From Ampullaceana balthica (taxonomy: Eukaryota > Mollusca > Gastropoda > Lymnaeidae): a stretch of DNA of 64,000 nucleotides. The DNA is taken from assembly GCA_944989445.1 (NCBI GenBank), contig CALYLW010000732.1, positions 248,001-312,000 of the forward strand, given 5' to 3'. Made by a program: the position numbers and the translations under genes. The first letter of the stretch is position 1. Every line of letters begins with the position of its first letter. The notes under the pieces were generated by a model, which worked only from the letters and a program-made list of their open reading frames with translations, did not search any database and was not told where the DNA came from. Positions 24,301 to 36,915 of this stretch are shown here, piece by piece.

Positions 24301-24559
24301 ACCTTTCAATTTACCACAATAACCTTAAATTAACGCATGACCTTAAATGCGCACGTATGACCTTACATTGTCTCAACTACGATAACATGTTGTACACAAA
24401 CAAATCATCCACTGAATTGACGTAAATAATTTTGTGCATGTTTTCAAGTGTTTGCTTAAAATTTTAAATTGTCAATCTTTTTTTTTATGTCCAATTCTTA
24501 ACGTATCATTTTTCTGGCATTCGTTTCCCAAGTGGGGCTGAAATTGACCTGAAGTCTCG

Positions 24560-24740
24560 CACTAACAATCAAAACAGTTTGTTATACACACATTGACGTA
24601 CAATCACAACAGTTTGTTATACACACATTGACTTACAATCACAACAGTTTGTTATACACACATTGACATACAATCACAACATCTTGTTATACACACATTG
24701 ACTTACAATCACAACAGTTTGTTATACACACATTGTTGTT
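24560..24740. repeat. 35-bp tandem repeat, five copies
   Basis: Unit begins CAATCACAACAGTTTGTTAT and continues ACACACATTGACTTA; successive starts are 35 bp apart. Confidence 0.9.
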
Positions 24741-25080
24741 TGTTTTTTTCCCACCTGATATGAATTTACCAAACATCGTTATTCTAATGATAAAAAAAAA
24801 TAATTAAAAAAAATAATTCAATATTAATTTTAAATTTTGGTTTTATTTCAAGTTTGACAGCAAACGTCTCTCCTTTGTCATCAACAACACATCTGGGATT
24901 TCATCCCCATGACTTCTGAGCTTCAACCATGATGTAACCGCACAGGATTTTAAGTTCTTACATATATAAAAATGTGGCTTAGTGTGTGTTATATATCTCA
25001 ACAGTCTGTGATCTAAGTAATTTCTGTGCGCATGCTCCGCCAGGACTGAAAAACGGCTTCCCGTGTTGCTCAAGTATGCA

Positions 25081-27240
25081 ATGGAAATCCCCGTCATCCA
25101 TGAAATAACACGCGTCAGTTCCAGCACGCCCCATACCGCTCCCGTCCAGGTCTCCTCTTCCTCCATCTCAACCACTAATCACTTCTTTCACCACGGGAGA
25201 GCTCCGATCCAGTCGCAGAACTCTATCCCCGGTGGCACGGCCGGGACTGGCATGTCCAGGGAACAGGGCGCCCTCATATCCAGCAAACCTAAAACCCCGG
25301 CCAAACCGGCCATCCGGAAACCGGACGACGCCGCGGGCAAGTCGCCGCAGCGGTCACTCCACACCCGGTTGCCCAGCGCCGACAGCGGGATCCAGGCTGA
25401 CGGCGGCTTCGACTCGTTGTCCCGTTACAGGGGGAAAACATTTTTGTCGGCCAGCAGCACCAGCGACTCCCTCAGCACCGACGCCGGCGGCTCGAAGAGC
25501 GGTTCCGGCACCAGCAGTGGCTACAGCAGCGACCACCAGGGCTCGCTCGTGACTCACGTGGTCTCGCTGCCGTCAAAGTCTTTCTTCTCCCCGGCCAGAG
25601 CGTCTCCCCCAGTCCCCGCTGTGCGCAACTCGTTGACTTCTCAGAACTCATTGACTTCTTCTCAGAACTCGGCTTCGGGGAATTCCCTAAATGGGGCGGT
25701 TGAGTTCACGAACGGTCGCAGAGCTTCGTCTCATTCACCTCGAAATTCTTCTGAACTCTTGCCTAAGTTGAACTCTGGGACTCTCGACCCAACCTCCGGT
25801 CTTTATACCAACACTCAGTCGTCCAATGAGAAGTCGGGTTTCTCAGACCCGTTGACTAGTATAAAAACGGATCACTTAATTTCCACGGCCAATCAAAATC
25901 CAGAGCTCGTCGAGTCTTCGTCCGCAAATCAAAAACTGAGCAGCGATTCATCTTATATCAAAATGTCTCCGAGCGTCAATGTTCTTTCAAACAAAGGGGT
26001 CAAGTTAGATTTCATCAACAACTCTGTTAACATTTCAACAGTGGAAGGGGCTTCCAAGTCAGAGAAGACAGGACCACTTTTGAAAACGAGGTCTTCGAAC
26101 AACTCAACAACGGCGCCGAGCTCCACATTCAAAGTCCACGTCATCAACGCCCCACGGCCGCTGCTGGGTCAGCAGGACAACCCCAAACCCCGGGGGCAGG
26201 GCTGCATCGCTCTCACGCGACCTCTGAGGCTGGGGGCGCCGTCCCAGCCCGCTGTCCGGCCAGCGCCTCCACACCCTGCACAGCCCCAACAACCAACTCC
26301 TGCGGCCAGGACTACTGACGCGGCGTCTCAACCGTCGAAGTCGCTCTCTTCCAGCGGAAGGACAAAACCAAAGATCGCTCCTCGGCCGACCATCGCCGCT
26401 AAACCTAGTCCCCACTCAAGTCCTTCCAAAGTTGTCGCCGAGGACAAAGCTCCGAGCAGCACGACCTCGTCCACGGTTACATTCACGAAGAACTCTTCCG
26501 CGGACCTCAACGCCTCGACTCACAAAGAGACGATCCAAATAACGCAGATTCCAGTCACCTACCGGCCGTCGACGCCAAACTCCCAGCAAGGGCGGAGGGA
26601 AATCCCCGTGAAGCACATGGAGAACGTCTCGACGGCCAGCCACAAGCCCCAGGTGTCCCAGCTGAACCCCGCGAGGCCCAAATCTCTCGGGGGCTCTTTC
26701 TCCCGCCTCACCCCGGAGAGGGACCGCCAGAGGCAGCCCTCCTACGAGCGGCGCACCCCCGAGAAAGACCGCCTGCTGCAGAACAACCTCAACAACAAAC
26801 AGCCCATCTACGAAAACGTGTTCAACGTCAAAGACGGATTCAGTTTCGACGACCACAGCACCCGGATGAAGCAGGCGGAACTCATTCTGAAACAATCCGA
26901 CGAGCTCATCAGCGACGCGCTGAAGATGTTGAGCGCGTCCCCATCTCCCATGGGTTCGCCCAGGATCAAGAAAAACGGAATTTCGCCGGAAGTCCAAGAC
27001 TATCGGGAGAGGGTCGTCGAAGGTTCTGACGCGGTGACCGTGATCCCGGAACGGGAGCACCGGGTGCCGGTATTTGATGTTCAGACCGGGAAGTTTTACG
27101 GCGGTCCCAGGCCGCCAAGTTTCAGCGACGTGAGGAACCCGTCGTCGTCGTTGCACGAGGGAGGCAAGGTGAAGGACGTTACTTGGAACGAGAGGAAGGT
27201 GAGGATCGACTCAGCTCTCAGCTGGCTGCAAACGGAACTG
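25081..27240 (+). CDS. Adaptor-like gene, large exon
   Basis: 720 codons ending in a complete CTG codon directly before GTGAGTCATG. Coding bias is obvious: this is the only long high-GC stretch of the window, with Ser, Pro and Thr codons using C or G at third positions. Reverse-strand frames here are shadows. Confidence 0.85.
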
Positions 27241-30200
27241 GTGAGTCATGATGGGATCTAAAGCTGATCCTAAAGGATCATAAGTTGACCCCTGATGTCT
27301 TTAACTCTCTATTTTTTTGTTTATTTAACCTTAAAATAAGGCAGTGTTTCTCAATTATTTTCTGTCATGCCCCCCCCCCAATAGGAAGAAAGAAAACATT
27401 TCGGGCCCCCCACGCGAATGTAAATAGTATCATTTGTCTTAAAAATTGTTATAAGTACACCTCTGTATAACGGTCGAACGAGCCCCCCTTTACGCGCCCC
27501 ACTATTTGAGAAACACTGATATAAGGTATACATTTGGGTGGTTTTCATATTGGATTGCAAATGCTAAGAAAATGTTTTTAAATTTATGCCTGGGAGATCT
27601 AAACGATGTTGTCAACTTTTTGTTAATTTAAAAACCGACAAACTACCATAGGGGAAGCTGGCATATTCACAGACAGTATGATTTAGAGGCCCCGCATCAA
27701 CACCAGTTTTTGTGTTTTTGGGTGTTTGTGGGGAAAAGGGGGGAGGGGAGCAAGACTTTCTGTGTACAAAGTTTCTTGAGTGGGGTGGGCTATGTGCCCA
27801 CTGTCATTGAATGCCCACTACCATTGAACGCCCACTACAATTTAACGCCCACTACCATTCAACGCCCACTACCATTTAATGCCCATTACCACAGAATGCC
27901 CACTACCATTCAATGCCCACTACCATTGAACGCCCACTATCACAGAATGCCCACTACCATTGAACGCCCACTACCATTGAACGCCCACTACCACAGAATG
28001 ACCTCTACCATTGAACGTCCTCTACCATTGAACGCCCACTACCACAGAATGACCTCTACCATTGAACGTCCACTACCACAGAATGCCCACTACCATTGAA
28101 TGCCCACTACCACATATTGGCCACTACCATTGAACGCCCACTGCCATTGAACGTCCACTACCACAGAATGCCCACTACCTCAAATGCCCACTACCATTGA
28201 ACGCCCACTACCATTGAACGCCCACTACACATGAACGCCCACTACTATTTAATGCCCATTACCACAGAATGTCCTCTACCATTAAATGCCCACTACCACA
28301 GAATGCCCACTACCACAGAATGCCCACTACCATTGAACGCCCATTACCTTTGAACGCCCACTACCATTCAATGCCCACTACCATTGAACGCCCACTACCA
28401 TTGAACGCCCACTACCATTAAATGCCCACTACCATTGAATGCCCACTACCATTGAACGCCCACTACAATTGAACGCCCACTACCATTGAACGCCAACTAC
28501 CACTGAACGCCCACTACCATTAAATGCCCACTACGATCGAATGCCCACTACCATTGAACGCCCACTGCCACTGAACGCCCACTACCACAGAATGCCCACT
28601 ACCATTGAATGCCCACTACCACAGAACGCCCACTGCCACTGAATGCCCACTACCACAGAATGCCCACTACCATTAAATGCCCACTACCACAGAATGCCCA
28701 CTACCATTAAATGCCCATTACCACAGAATGCCCACTACCATTAAATGCCCACTACCACAGAATGCCCACTACCACAGAATGCCCACTACCATTAAATGCC
28801 CACTACCACAGAATGCCCACTACCATTGAATGCCCTTCTCCCAGATGTTTGCGTCTTTCTTCAGGTTTTGAGGGAAGTTATTTTCGGCGTAGTCAAATAT
28901 TTTCAGATGGCCGATATGATAGCCCTGAAAGCAGATATTGATTACATAGAACCAACCACACACACACACACATACACACACACACACACTCACACACACA
29001 CTCACACACACACACTCACACACACACTCACACACTCACACACACACACACACACACTCACTCACACTCACACACACACACACTCACACACACACACTCA
29101 CACACACACACACTCTCACACACACACACACTCACACACACACACACACTCACACACACACACACACACACACTCATACACACTCACACACACACACACT
29201 CACACACACACACACACTCACACACACACACACACACCCACACACACACACACCCACACACACTCACACACAGACACTCACACACACACTCACACACACA
29301 CACGGGTGTAGATCGGCGGGAAGCATGCGATCATGTTGTATTGTTTACAAAAGACAATCGGACAACATTGACTTTACGGTCTCATCTCGTTGACGTTATG
29401 AGAGAAAACGGGAATTCTGATCATCTGAAAAGTCTCTCCGATAAAAGCTTTTGTCTTGCTGCAAGGTAATGTAACAACAACGACCACGTGACATTCCAAC
29501 TTAAATCAGACTCGTCGATGTCGCAATGTAAGATTTAACCTCGGTGAAAGCGGTCCTCAACTTGTAGCGCTTGGTTAAATCAATAAAGAAATAAACTAAG
29601 TGTTGAAAAAGTAAACTGGCTGTTAACAATTTTAAACAGTAATTAGGGATATATATATTTGTTTAAAAAAATATTTGGTAAATTTTTTCCCAAAAGACAG
29701 TCATGTTTTTTTAGCCGATTCGAACGCGCATAACTATTTATTTTTACATGTTCCAGAAGAAATATATATAAGGAGGATGGGGCTAGACGACTTTTCAGAC
29801 TGGTATTTTGCACTGTCTTTGACTCTGGTACCTGTGTGTGTACCCCGCCTTTGTTACCTTAACTTATTCTTCCGTTGCTTTGTCACCTCATAATCTGATC
29901 CATATTTTTTCAAATCCGCCTCCTCGCGACTGCCTGGTGCGGAATGGGGTTGATTGACGTAGGCCAAAGGTGCACGTGCTCTCCACAGGCAACTCAACAA
30001 GAATGCACGGCGCAGTACCTCACTTTGTTACCTGAGACTTGAAATGTCAGGCCCCGTGCCAACGGTTCTAAATGTGTGAGGGGGGCTGTACTGCCCCAGC
30101 AGGGTTGAACTTTGGCACAGGCAGAGTCAGCAACTACCGCGAGTGCCAGATTCCGGAGGCTGGCGTCATTTACATCGCAAACACAAGAGTCAGTCAAGAT

Positions 30201-33094
30201 AAATAAGTGTTAACATCTTCTGATAAAATGTTTGGGACTGTCCATGTTTTTGTTTTTTTTCAATGACGTTGGTTAAAAAAAGGGCATTCACCGAACATCA
30301 TCATATATATTATATTTACGCTCAATTATCGCTGATTGTGGCCTAACGCTAAATCATAATCCTTTTGGTTTCCAGATTAACATTAAACAAACAACGCACG
30401 AACCTATGACGTCAGCATTTGTGTTGTAAACAGTGCTGACTGACTCAAAGAGTTATTTTTTTGGTGCAGTAATTTGCTGCGCTGCTTTCTAAAATTACTT
30501 TAAAAATCGTGTGGTGGTTAGCACTGTAAAAAAATATTATATACACATACTTTGTGTACATTTCGGGAATATTTCGTATTTATCATACAAGGATAAGTTA
30601 CTTGGGCTTTTGACAACAAAAAAACTCTATTATAAAATACTTCGTGTACATTTAAGAAAGTTTGATATTAAATAATACGTATTTATCATACAAGGACAAG
30701 TTAGTTGGGCTTTTGAAAAAGGTGGGCGCCGTAGGCACCCTTAAAAAAGGGGGCGCCGCAGCACAAACTAGTTTGGTAACATAACTACCTTTGGTTTCAG
30801 CGATTTGAAAAAATGTTTTGTTTTGTTCCTTTTTTAACGTCAATTTTGAAGCAAATTATAAAGTTTGATGTAGATCGCATTTTTTTATTATACAGCTGTT
30901 ATAAATAATAAAGGGACTTAAAGTTAAAGATTAAAGGGACTATCATTATCAAGGTAATGCAATTGCAGAAGTATGTAGAACCTTCAAGCACTGGCTCTAA
31001 GACAAAGTAAGGAGCTATTCCCCAAGCATGAAAGTGAAAGCTTGATAAGAAATCTAATCCATTTAATTTCCTTAAACCTGCGATTGAGTAGAAATTTTAA
31101 ATGTCACGGCGGACACAGTTCTCACACACTCACACAGTCAACTCACACACTCACACAGCTATTAAAAATATTATTCTTTTGCGTAATATTATCATTAATG
31201 TCATTATCATTATGAATGGAAAGGACATTCTCATTCATTGCGACATAGGAACAATTTTTAAAGTTTTCAAACATTTCGCAAGGCAAGGCATGTTTACTAA
31301 TTGTGAAATAACATTTTTAAGTTTTACAAAATGTTAAGTGCCTTAAATTAAGGCACTTAAGCAGTAGCGATCTTGATTTAAAATTATAAAAATAAAACCA
31401 TTTTAAATCTAAATGACCCAATACGAATCAGATATTTGTACAATACTCAATGTGGAAAAAAAGGAAACTTTTATTTTTTATCTATCCAATAAAAACCAAA
31501 AGTTATTGATTAAATGTTTTTTTAAATAGTAATTGATATTTCAAAATATGCCATTTATATGCCAATTTGTTTAACATTAATAATGGAATTTATATATTTT
31601 TAAAAAATAATTAAGTCCTCCCTTAGTTGCCGTCCGCCTGTACCACCCGTTCTTTTCTTTTTTTTTGGTCACACTGTATTTGGTTTAGATTTAGTCGACA
31701 CAGTATTACTCTGCGTTAGGACTCTTGTACCCAATGGACTTTATTTTTTTATTTAAAAAAAGTATATAACCGTTTGATATCAATCAGAAAATGAAGGGTA
31801 GTAGAAGGTGATACAAGGGAAATAAATCTGGACGCGAGTGGGCCACACATCTATAACAGTTTTATAGTTGGGCCACTATATCAACCATATCGCGTAGTCC
31901 ATTAGTCCCAAATTTTAATGTCGTCTTCCACTGTGTCCTAGGAAAGGTTGTGCAAATATTTTTTAGACTTTATTTCACAATTTTAAGTTTTGCCGTGTGG
32001 CAAGTAGTGACATTGCCAATTTGTCATGGTTTATATTTTGAAACATAAGGTCAAGTCAATGTCTACACATATGTAAATCCCTACAAGTGCTCAGTGGGGT
32101 ACGTGTGCCAAAGGCTCGCCACCCCTGCCCTATAGGCTGGACTCAGTGCTATGGACAACACTGTATTTATTATTTATATCATCTCCCATTCTGTCCTAGG
32201 CCGGACTACGTGTATCGACAACACTTTGATATCACTGTATTTATATCCCCTTTCGCTCTACCGTCTTAGGCTGGACTACGTGCTATGGACAACACCTTGA
32301 TTTCACAGTTCAAGAGATGCCAAGAGACCATCGACGCCTTGAAGACCCAGAGGGACGTCTGGGAGGGGCTGTCTGAGGAGGGGGAGGACGGCGAGTACTG
32401 GGACGACTACGAGATTAGTGGTGAGTGACCCTTTCAAGGCTCATTCCTAAAAAAAAATATGTTTTCATTGTCTGTTATTTTCTTTCTTGCCACCTTGTTA
32501 GTCACATCTCACCTGAAAGCTCTGTGTGATATTAACCTGGTACACCTTCCTCTTTTAAGTTTATAATCTCGTTATTTTATTTTTTTTAAAAGTTAGCCAC
32601 TTATATTAAAAGTTATATACTTTCTTCACTAAATGTATTGAAGTTTTATTGAAGTTCCCTCTAAAATATATAAATATATTTTGAAATTTGCAAATTCAAA
32701 TTATTACTTTGTACAGAAATACATATTTCCATTAAAAAATATATATTTAAAAAAAAATTTAGCACGTTTTAGGAATTATAAAAAAAAATAGATAAAAAAA
32801 TATTAGCACTAAATTAATCTTTCTACTTGTTTTCATCTTGGTATGAATATAGAATTCAACAGACGATACTTGGACAGTCCGGGCGGATCCAGTTCAAGCC
32901 AGTTTTCACCGGGCAGTCGTGATCCTTCTCTTCAAGACGTCTCCTCCATCTCATTCCCAGTTCCCCAGCTTCAGTTGCCCCAAGTTAAATCCTCTCTAGG
33001 TGGTAGCCCCAACCAGACGACATCCCCCAGCCAAGATAGAACACCTATTGACAGGAGGGGAAGCGTAACACAGGATATAGAAGCCACCTTATAG
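25081..33094 (+). CDS. Disordered protein with LURAP1/FAM89-like C-terminus, three exons
   Basis: Exons 25081-27240, 32270-32420 and 32853-33094 join in phases 0 and 1 into 850 codons plus TAG. Residues 1 to about 690 are Ser/Pro/Thr/Asn-rich and look disordered. They include proline clusters (about 380-410 and 430-450) that could bind SH3 domains, and PIYENV (Tyr about 577), a pY-x-N motif of the Grb2 SH2 type. Residues about 711-747 read SALSWLQTEL-AGLRAMDNTLISQFKRC, closely resembling the leucine-rich helix of LURAP1 (EL..LRAID...LQQL). Acidic residues and a Ser-rich tail follow. Vertebrate LURAP1 is a short adaptor that scaffolds MRCK and MYO18A, so a cytoskeletal scaffold role here is inference. 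The frame is open upstream to 25021, with an acceptor-like CCGCCAG at 25037-25043, so earlier exons are possible. The ATG at 25081 has a good context. Confidence 0.75.
27342..27518. mobile_element. hAT MITE in intron 1
   Basis: Inverted ends CAGTGTTTCTCAA and TTGAGAAACACTG are flanked by AAATAAGG (27334-27341) and ATATAAGG (27519-27526), 7 of 8 matching. It lies about 100 bp after the splice donor. No coding capacity. Confidence 0.85.
27795..28840. repeat. 17-bp minisatellite in intron 1
   Basis: About 58 units of AACGCCCACTACCATTG and its variants (AATGCCCACTACCACAG). Two variant types are interleaved without strict order. Three units make 51 bp, giving a repetitive 17-residue frame. Confidence 0.93.
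28955..29305. repeat. CA-rich microsatellite
   Basis: (CA)n interrupted by regularly placed CT dinucleotides (CACACACACT blocks). Confidence 0.95.
29306..32130 (+). other. Remainder of intron 1
   Basis: Mostly unique AT-rich sequence. 30440-30775 holds rearranged parts of the 11944 retroposon: one piece near 30467-30500 in + orientation and a second at 30530-30775 in - orientation with GGGCGCCGTAGGCACCC. A short CACACTCACACAG tandem lies near 31125-31160. No gene seen. Confidence 0.5.
32131..32290 (+). repeat. Triplicated intron/exon junction
   Basis: The start of exon 2 (TTAG-GCTGGACTACGTGCTATG) is preceded by two degraded tandem copies, beginning at 32136 (GCTGGACTCAGTGCTATGG) and 32200 (GCCGGACTACGTGTATCG). 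Each has its own upstream AG, and the spacings are 64 and 70 bp. The copies diverge from the true exon after GACAACAC. Confidence 0.85.
32270..32420 (+). CDS. Adaptor-like gene, exon with leucine-rich helix
   Basis: 151 bp between CGTCTTAG and GTGAGTGACC, entered in phase 0 and left in phase 1. Encodes AGLRAMDNTLISQFKRC, then DALKTQRDVWEGL and the acidic EEGEDGEYWDDYE. This holds the heart of the LURAP1-like similarity. Confidence 0.85.
32421..32852 (+). other. Intron 2 of adaptor-like gene
   Basis: 432 bp, AT-rich, GTGAGT donor and TATGAATATAG acceptor. No other feature. Confidence 0.7.
32853..33094 (+). CDS. Adaptor-like gene, last exon
   Basis: Enters in phase 1 (G plus AA gives Glu). 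Encodes FNRRYLDSPGGSS and a Ser/Pro/Gln-rich tail, ending at TAG 33092-33094. The last codons fall inside the first unit of a 25-bp tandem repeat that continues past the stop. Confidence 0.85.
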
Positions 33095-33170
33095 TGAAGG
33101 ATATAAAGCCACCTTATAGTGTAGGATATAAGCCACCTTATAGTGTAAGATATGAAGCCACTTTATAGTG
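33071..33170. repeat. 25-bp tandem repeat spanning the stop codon
   Basis: Four units of the form AGGATATA-AAGCCACCTTATAGTG. CCTTATAG of unit 1 supplies the final Leu and TAG stop; units 2-4 are 3' UTR. Confidence 0.9.
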
Positions 33171-36100
33171 TTTGACAATTAAATTGACCGCAGGGAATTC
33201 CCCATGACACATCTGGTGACAAAGGGAAGATATATTTAATCAAAATGTTCTAAGACCATCTTCATACTAACACAAAGTCATCCTGTAAAACTGTATTTAG
33301 CAAATGAATATTGATATTTAAAATGGCAAGTGAATCAAATATTATAACTGTGTATTCCATGTAAATATTTCAAACACAGGGGATTTCAAGAAAAGTTTTT
33401 ACAATTTTAAATGCTAGAAAAATAGTTTTGAAGTTGATTACTCCTTTAGTTTAAGTAACAAAATTTAATTAAAATGTTGAACCACAACTAAATTATGGGA
33501 GATAGAAATATTATATATGTATATATAATATTATGGTTTCATTCTTTGCTTCTTAATTATGTTGCCTAACAAAAATTATGGATAGGAAATAATTATAACA
33601 TCACAAAATTGCACATTTAAATCCTGGCCAACTGGATTTGGGATGTTTTTAAAAAAAAACATTTTTAAAAAAAAATGTGTAATTCTGATTATTTTGTAAT
33701 TAAATTGTATTAAATTTATATTCGTGTGTTTGTGAAACCAGCTTAAGTGAACTCCTGTAAAGTGGTGTACATTCTTTCATTTTTACTCCCAAATACTTTA
33801 CCCCTTGTGATGCTACCCCGGTTTGAAGCATAGGCTGTGTTGGATTATAACAGGTCATTCTGCCAGGGTTGTACCATTATTCATATTCATTGAATAACTT
33901 ATTACACTTAACAAATTAACACAATTTAAATTTAAAAAAATTGCAGCAATTGAGCCTATAACAATTTAACTAAAATATTTTTTGTTTGGGCAAATAAATT
34001 AAAAATATGTGAGAAATAATCAAGGAAAACAAAAGTTAATGCAGCAAGTAAATTATTTATATACAAAGCAATGAAATTGAACAAAGCTACATTAGGATAA
34101 GATTTATTAAAATAAAACAAGAATAGATGATACTTCTAATGATGCCAATAAATGGACATCTTTATGGATCATGTTGTACTAGTTTAATGTTCACCATATA
34201 AATAAATGCATCAAACAAGACAACAAGCAACTATTAGATTATTTAAAACACCGATCAACTAAGTGTAAAAAATCACCGGAAAAAATGTAAATTTACTTCC
34301 ATAATGAACATTAGGCATTAATCAGTGATCATTTCGATTTGGTCATGTCAATTAAATTTCATAACATAAATAGCATTCTTGTTGTGACTTATATTAGAAC
34401 CATTTTCATTTAGAGAAGAAACAAAATCTTTGAAATATTGTTCCCTTCATGTACCATCAAGAAAGAAGTCAGGTTTTGAACTTATTTAGTATGCGTTTCA
34501 CAGAGGAAAAGAAATTAATTTAAAATGTTTCAGGGAATATTTATTTAAATTAAAAGTATTATATACTACATGGTTTGATTGTTAATAATAAACCAACAAT
34601 TTAATAACTGTTTTATTCTTTTATACAAAAATTTTATTCTTTTCATTCATATTAGTTACATTTCACCTTATCAGCCAAACTGTGTTTTGTCATCAAAGCA
34701 GACAACTAAATTAAAAACTGTTACTTCAATGTAATTTATTTTATTATATGAAAAGAAACAACATTTGACAAATATATTCACTGTACGAAATTAATTTATT
34801 TGTTGCATGTGTTTCCTTCCTTTCATAGACTGCCTCTGTAAATTGTGCTCTCCTGTTTTTTGTTGTTTGCCGGTAGTGATAAATGAAATTGTGTGTGTGT
34901 GCCCCATAACCTTATGGTCGTAAGGGGTTCTAATGTTTTCATTAGAACTTTCTTGGGGCTTGGTAGACTTGGGGGCGCCCATCTCCTCTCCAAGTCAGCG
35001 TTGGACTTTTTAGCGATGTCATATATCAATCTTTATAATGTGGCTTAGCCTGGCTAGTTCCCACGCACCTCAGCTTGTGAGGTGAGCACACTACTGACAT
35101 TGCTATCCAGCGAGATATCATTAAAATAGAAAGTATTAATAAGTTTAAAAGTTATTCGACCCACACACACTTTTGTAAACTGTGAGGTTAAAGTTGGTCA
35201 GAACTGTGACTTTATTTATGGATGCCACTTTTGTAATCCTAATGATGATAGTAACATTATTTTCTGCATTTTAATGTTGTGCAAAATTTGAGTGTTAAGC
35301 CTGGTTTAATTTTTAAAATTTTAAATACCACATACAATTACGTGTACTTCTAATGTAAATACATTTTTTGTGTATTTTGATATCATTTAAATTATTTTTT
35401 TGAAATTATGTAATCAGCAGTGAGATTTTTATTTGCGTCAATTATTCTGCAATTAATCTTATATGAAAACAAAGTGCAGATGTTGACTGCAAAATATGAT
35501 TTGTAATACATTTTTGGTAACTAATTTTATCACTTTGATTTTACTACAACTAACAACACAAACAATATGAGAAAAATTAAAATTTAAAGCAAGAATTTTT
35601 TTTCATTTATCTAGTTCAACATGACTATGTATTAAAGATTTCATAAATTTTCATAATATATTTAACAAATTTAAAAATAAAACATCTTAAAAGTAATGAT
35701 TTCTTAAAAGCTTTTTTTTTAAGAGAAAGAATAATATTGTTTAAGTTAAATACTCTTTACAACAGTATTTAACACTATTGATATAAGTATTTTTATTTCG
35801 ATAAATTACAAGATTATGACATGTTTTGCTATTATGATTGTCATTGTAATGACACAGACTTGCTTAGCGAAAAAAATTTTTTAAAAATTAAACTTACATA
35901 TTTAAATTTTGTTAAATAACTTTTAACAGAAAGTGAAAAGCTATAAACAATAATTACTTATAAAGAATAATGATAAATTAAATTATTTCCAGATATCTGA
36001 TTCTTGTTACAGTAAACTGCGTAAATATAGTTTATTGTAAGTTGTCAGTGTAAAAAATGTAAATAACAAATACTTTTAGATTGTAAACATTCAAAGACTT

Positions 36101-36685
36101 ACATATTTTTTGAAGGAAAGAATTAAATTTTCAACTAAAATGATCTCTTTGCATAATCATTTCTGTAATCTGTGACAGTCTACTTCAATAACTAAAAATT
36201 TATTTAATTTTTTTATGTTTGCTAAATTTTTAACTGAATTAAAATCATTACTTGAAATACTGATTTTTAAAAATTGGCTCCGGTACCTGCCAGTGATAAT
36301 AACTTGATGAACATTGTGTTTTGTAAACTTTTTCGTTCTTTCAGTCATTCTTCTACCAATGATTTGATATTAATATGAAAAAATAAAAGTAAATTGTGAA
36401 GATGGATTTGAATGTTGTTCTGCAAGAGTTTGTAAATTTTTTTGTTGTGATTTTGTGGTGCATGTCAGTTGATTATTACTTTAATTTTTTTAATAGAAGC
36501 GGTTGGGGAGGGTGGGGGAGGGGAGAAGTCTGTAAGTTTCATATTGAGCGCAATTTCTCAATGAGCATTATAATAAAGCTCTTTTACATTTTGCCTATTG
36601 TTCAGTTTGGTATGCATGTTAGTTAACTTAAAATGTCTTGTCTTATTTATAGAGACACTCTTTCTATACAGAAGATTATTACTTC
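33171..36685 (+). other. AT-rich region, possible long 3' UTR
   Basis: No coding frame. Almost free of tandem arrays, unlike the upstream 30 kb. Several AATAAA hexamers (for example about 34147 and 36382) could end transcripts of the + strand gene; which is used cannot be told from sequence. One SINE interrupts it. Confidence 0.4.
34884..35115 (-). mobile_element. tRNA-derived SINE, family 2
   Basis: The reverse strand starts CGCTGGATAGCAATGTCAG (A-box region) with CGTGGGAACTAGCC at the B-box position. It ends in a tail with TTCTAATGAAAACATTAGAA, a short hairpin, then CCCCTTACGACC. It matches 52612-52850 along its length. Confidence 0.75.
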
Positions 36686-36689
36686 CTAC

Positions 36690-36915
36690 GTTCTTTTAAG
36701 AACGTATTGGCAAGTGACGCAGCATTCACAGGCCACATATATGAGGGACAACACTATTCCCAGCCGCCTTTGTTTCCTTAACTAATGTTAGGTACACATT
36801 CGTAGCTGGGTGGACCCAGGGACACCCTGGGGCCCGTGAACAAATCCGTCTTTTTTGGAGATTCGAACACGTGACCCTCGGTACACCAGCCGAGCGCGCA
36901 TGCCGCTCGACCACC
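36690..36915 (-). mobile_element. tRNA-derived SINE, family 1
   Basis: The reverse strand has A box TGGTCGAGCGGC near 36913 and B box GTGTTCGAATCTC near 36860, then the tail segment ACATTAGTTAAGG...AAAGGCGGCTGGG. The same tail occurs in duplicate at 51226-51595. The tail type recalls conserved-domain SINEs of molluscs; I name no subfamily. Confidence 0.75.

Noticed and set aside
26416..27156. 246-codon reverse-strand frame
   Set aside because: Shadow of the large + strand exon. Arg/Gly/Val-rich composition is typical of the antisense of GC-rich coding sequence.
28796..29311. 171-codon Thr-His repeat frame
   Set aside because: CA microsatellite translation.
36840..36915. tRNA gene on the reverse strand
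   Set aside because: A and B boxes are present but the acceptor stem does not pair and a SINE tail follows; it is a SINE head.
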